DNA of 49,103 nucleotides. It comes from Pseudomonadota bacterium. Its GTDB lineage: Bacteria; Myxococcota_A; UBA9042; GCA-2863065. The stretch lies in contig SXOO01000260.1 in the NCBI GenBank assembly GCA_005776725.1, positions 1-49,103 of the forward strand. The letters run 5' to 3'. Position 1 is the first letter of the stretch, and each line of letters starts with the position of its first letter. Both the position numbers and the translations under genes were made by a program. Shown piece after piece: positions 47,439 through 49,103 of the stretch. The notes beneath the pieces are model-generated. The model saw nothing but the letters and a program-made list of their open reading frames with translations, had not been told where the DNA came from and did not search any database.

Positions 47439-48803
47439 TCAGCGGCGCTGCACGCGCATCTTCATGCCGTGCTTCGGCGACATGGTCACGGCTACGTGCT
47501 TCGCCACGGGGTGCCCGGGCACCAGCGAGAGGCGGAAGCGCTGCGCCAGCGTGGCCAGCAGGAGGCGCGCCTCCATGAGCGCGAAGTGTTTCCCGATGCA
47601 CTGGCGCTGGCCGGCGCCGAACGGCGTGTAAGCGCCGCGCGGGATCGACTCCACGCGGCCCGGCAGGAAGCGCGTGGGGTCGAAGCGCTCCGGCTCCGGC
47701 CACCAGCGCGCGTCGTGGTGCGCAAAGTAGACCCAGCAGATCACATCCGCCCCCTCCGGGATCGAGTAGCCCCCCAGCTCGATCGGCGCGGTGGTCACCC
47801 TCGCGAGGGTCGTGACCGGCGGGAACAGGCGCATGGACTCCTGCAAGACCGCGTCGGTGTAAGGGAGCGCGTCTGCCGGCGTGGGGGAGCGGCCTCCCAG
47901 CACGTCCGCGAGCTCCGCGTGGAGGCGCGCCTCGATCTCAGGGTGCTGAGACAAGAGGTACCAGGTCCACGTGAGCGCCTGCGACGTGGTCTCGTGGCCC
48001 GCCAGGAACAGGGTGAGCAGCTCGTCACGCAGCTCCTCGCGCGTCATCCGCTCCCCGGAGCGCGCGCCTGGCGCGGTGTCTGTGGCCAGGAGCAGGGCGC
48101 TCAGCAGATCGGTCCGTCGCCCCAGGGCGTCGTCGTCCTCCTTCCGGCGTGAGTCGATGAGGCCATAGACCACGTCGTTCACGTCGCTGAGCGCACGATT
48201 CACGCGCCGGACGCTCGGGAGCGGCACCCAGTCGGGGAGTATCGACGCCGCGCCCGAGAAGTTGCGGAACTGCTCGAGGGCGTTGGCGATCCGGTCCTGC
48301 TGTCCGCTGGCGTCGTGGTCGAAGAGCGTCTTCGCCACGATCCCGAGGGTGAGCCCCATCATCTCCTGGCCCACCTCCAGCACCGCGGGTCCCCCGGGCC
48401 ACTGGTCGCCCAGCGCCTCGGTGCGCCGAACCATTACCTCGCCCAGGGCCTCGATCTGCCGGCGCCCGAACGCCGGGTTGATCATGCGGCGCTGGCGCCG
48501 CCAGAAGTCGCCGTTGCTGTTGACGAGCCCAGTGCCCAGGAAGCGGCGGAGCTGGCGCGCCCCGAAGCCCTTCTCGGGTTTCGCCATCGACTGCCCGTGC
48601 GTCACGAGGGCGTCGTGGATGTGCTCGGGGTGCCGCGTGACGTAGAGCGGAACGCCGCGAAACACCGTGGCGTAGAGGTCTCCGTACTGCGCGAAGCGTC
48701 CCCCGACGAAGCCCAGCGGGTCGGCGGAGAAGCCGCGCGCATACCGCAGCAACGTCAAAGGGTTGTTGGTGACGTGAGGAGGGCCTGGCGGGAAGGGCTG
48801 CAT
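47439..48803 (-). CDS. Cytochrome P450
   Basis: A 454-residue soluble P450 starting at ATG 48803. The I-helix motif is LAGHETTSQALTW, the K-helix ExxR is in LQESMRLFPPV, and the heme-binding loop reads FGAGQRQCIG with the Cys near residue 402. The N-terminal Pro-rich PFPPGPPHVTNNPLTLL hinge lacks a membrane helix. The sequence resembles bacterial fatty-acid or terpenoid P450s of the CYP102/CYP110-like group. It would insert one oxygen atom into a hydrophobic substrate, using a separate redox partner that is not encoded nearby. A broken duplicate lies 1.4 kb away at 45839-46081. Confidence 0.95.
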   Translation of the reverse strand: MQPFPPGPPHVTNNPLTLLRYARGFSADPLGFVGGRFAQYGDLYATVFRGVPLYVTRHPEHIHDALVTHGQSMAKPEKGFGARQLRRFLGTGLVNSNGDFWRRQRRMINPAFGRRQIEALGEVMVRRTEALGDQWPGGPAVLEVGQEMMGLTLGIVAKTLFDHDASGQQDRIANALEQFRNFSGAASILPDWVPLPSVRRVNRALSDVNDVVYGLIDSRRKEDDDALGRRTDLLSALLLATDTAPGARSGERMTREELRDELLTLFLAGHETTSQALTWTWYLLSQHPEIEARLHAELADVLGGRSPTPADALPYTDAVLQESMRLFPPVTTLARVTTAPIELGGYSIPEGADVICWVYFAHHDARWWPEPERFDPTRFLPGRVESIPRGAYTPFGAGQRQCIGKHFALMEARLLLATLAQRFRLSLVPGHPVAKHVAVTMSPKHGMKMRVQRR

Positions 48804-48872
48804 GGCCCGAAGGTTTAGGGCCCCTTGCCAGAACCGCCAGGGGTTGGCCGGCTCATTGCGCCAGCGGGCTTC

Positions 48873-49103
48873 TCAGCACTCCGGGAAGGCCACCGCGAGC
48901 CCGCCCTCCGACGTCTCCTTGTATTCCCGCATCATGTCGTCGCCGGTGCGCTTCATCACGCGGATCACCTTGTCGAGGCTCACGATCCCCGGACCTCCCG
49001 CGTTGAGGGCGAGGAGGGCGGCGCTCCACGCCTTGGCCACCCCCATGGCGTTGCGCTCGATACAGGGCGCCTGCACAAGGCCCTTGATCGGGTCGCAGGT
49101 GAG
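48873..49103 (-). CDS. sdaA: L-serine dehydratase (iron-sulfur type), C-terminal part
   Basis: The last 76 residues of an L-serine ammonia-lyase; the N-terminal part lies beyond the window edge. LTCDPIKGLVQAPCIERNAM is the family signature, with two Cys that bind the 4Fe-4S cluster. It is followed by VSLDKVIRVMKRTGDDM and YKETSEGGLAVAF, and ends in a Cys as in the Legionella enzyme, where the C-terminal Cys closes the cluster site. The enzyme deaminates L-serine to pyruvate and ammonia. It shares no evident function with the neighbouring P450. Confidence 0.95.
   Translation of the reverse strand, partial: LTCDPIKGLVQAPCIERNAMGVAKAWSAALLALNAGGPGIVSLDKVIRVMKRTGDDMMREYKETSEGGLAVAFPEC

Overview
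The window is a high-GC chromosomal segment most likely from a member of the Myxococcota (former Deltaproteobacteria). The grounds are an AgmX/PglI-type TonB-like protein, long TPR proteins, many Cys-containing lipoproteins, a proline-rich serine/threonine kinase next to a PEGA-domain protein, CARDB and choice-of-anchor-D surface proteins, a MYXO-CTERM-like tail, and 'CxCxxNxDC'-type cysteine clusters. No rRNA, tRNA or CRISPR array was seen. All family assignments were made by eye from motifs; no database search was run.

Left end (3-3564, plus strand): the end of a moxR ATPase gene, a DUF58 gene and a BatA-type VWA membrane protein gene. They are joined by 1-4 bp overlaps and form a MoxR/Bat-type operon. 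It collides tail to tail with the next cluster.

3551-16563 (minus strand) is the most interesting block. Read 5' to 3' it encodes a CglB-like VWA lipoprotein, an outer-membrane beta-barrel, a GltC-like TPR protein, a very large GltD/AgmU-like TPR protein, a GltE-like TPR lipoprotein with a long Pro/Glu/Ala/Lys tail, two small CglF/GltF-like secreted proteins around a two-helix membrane protein, and a GltG/GltJ (AgmX)-like protein that links the inner membrane to the periplasm. This looks like a compact version of the myxobacterial Glt trans-envelope machine, with the VWA adhesin gene attached. The AglRQS motor genes are not in the window. Two sigma70-like promoters fit the block, one before cglB and one before the small-protein genes.

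16.8-31.7 kb holds a choice-of-anchor-D lipoprotein, the kinase/PEGA pair, a VWA lipoprotein diverging from an apparently leaderless LysR-type regulator, a CARDB/MYXO-CTERM-like surface protein coupled to a polytopic GT-C-like membrane protein, a small GIDE-like protein, an aldo/keto reductase, and a lipoprotein with glycine-rich internal repeats.

32.0-42.2 kb encodes a Cys-rich lipoprotein with a possible beta-propeller, an outer-membrane protein, a zinc phospholipase C-like secreted protein, a PHB-depolymerase-like esterase lipoprotein, a WD40 lipoprotein, phosphatidylserine synthase (PssA) and a large VIT-VWA-DUF2135 protein.

42.2-48.8 kb looks like accessory DNA: a PhoD-like phosphatase overlapping an outer-membrane protein gene, a duplicated and internally deleted cytochrome P450 remnant, an Rhs/YD-repeat scrap, a VapBC toxin-antitoxin pair with operator-like repeats, and the intact P450. 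The window closes with the C-terminal end of an iron-sulfur L-serine dehydratase.
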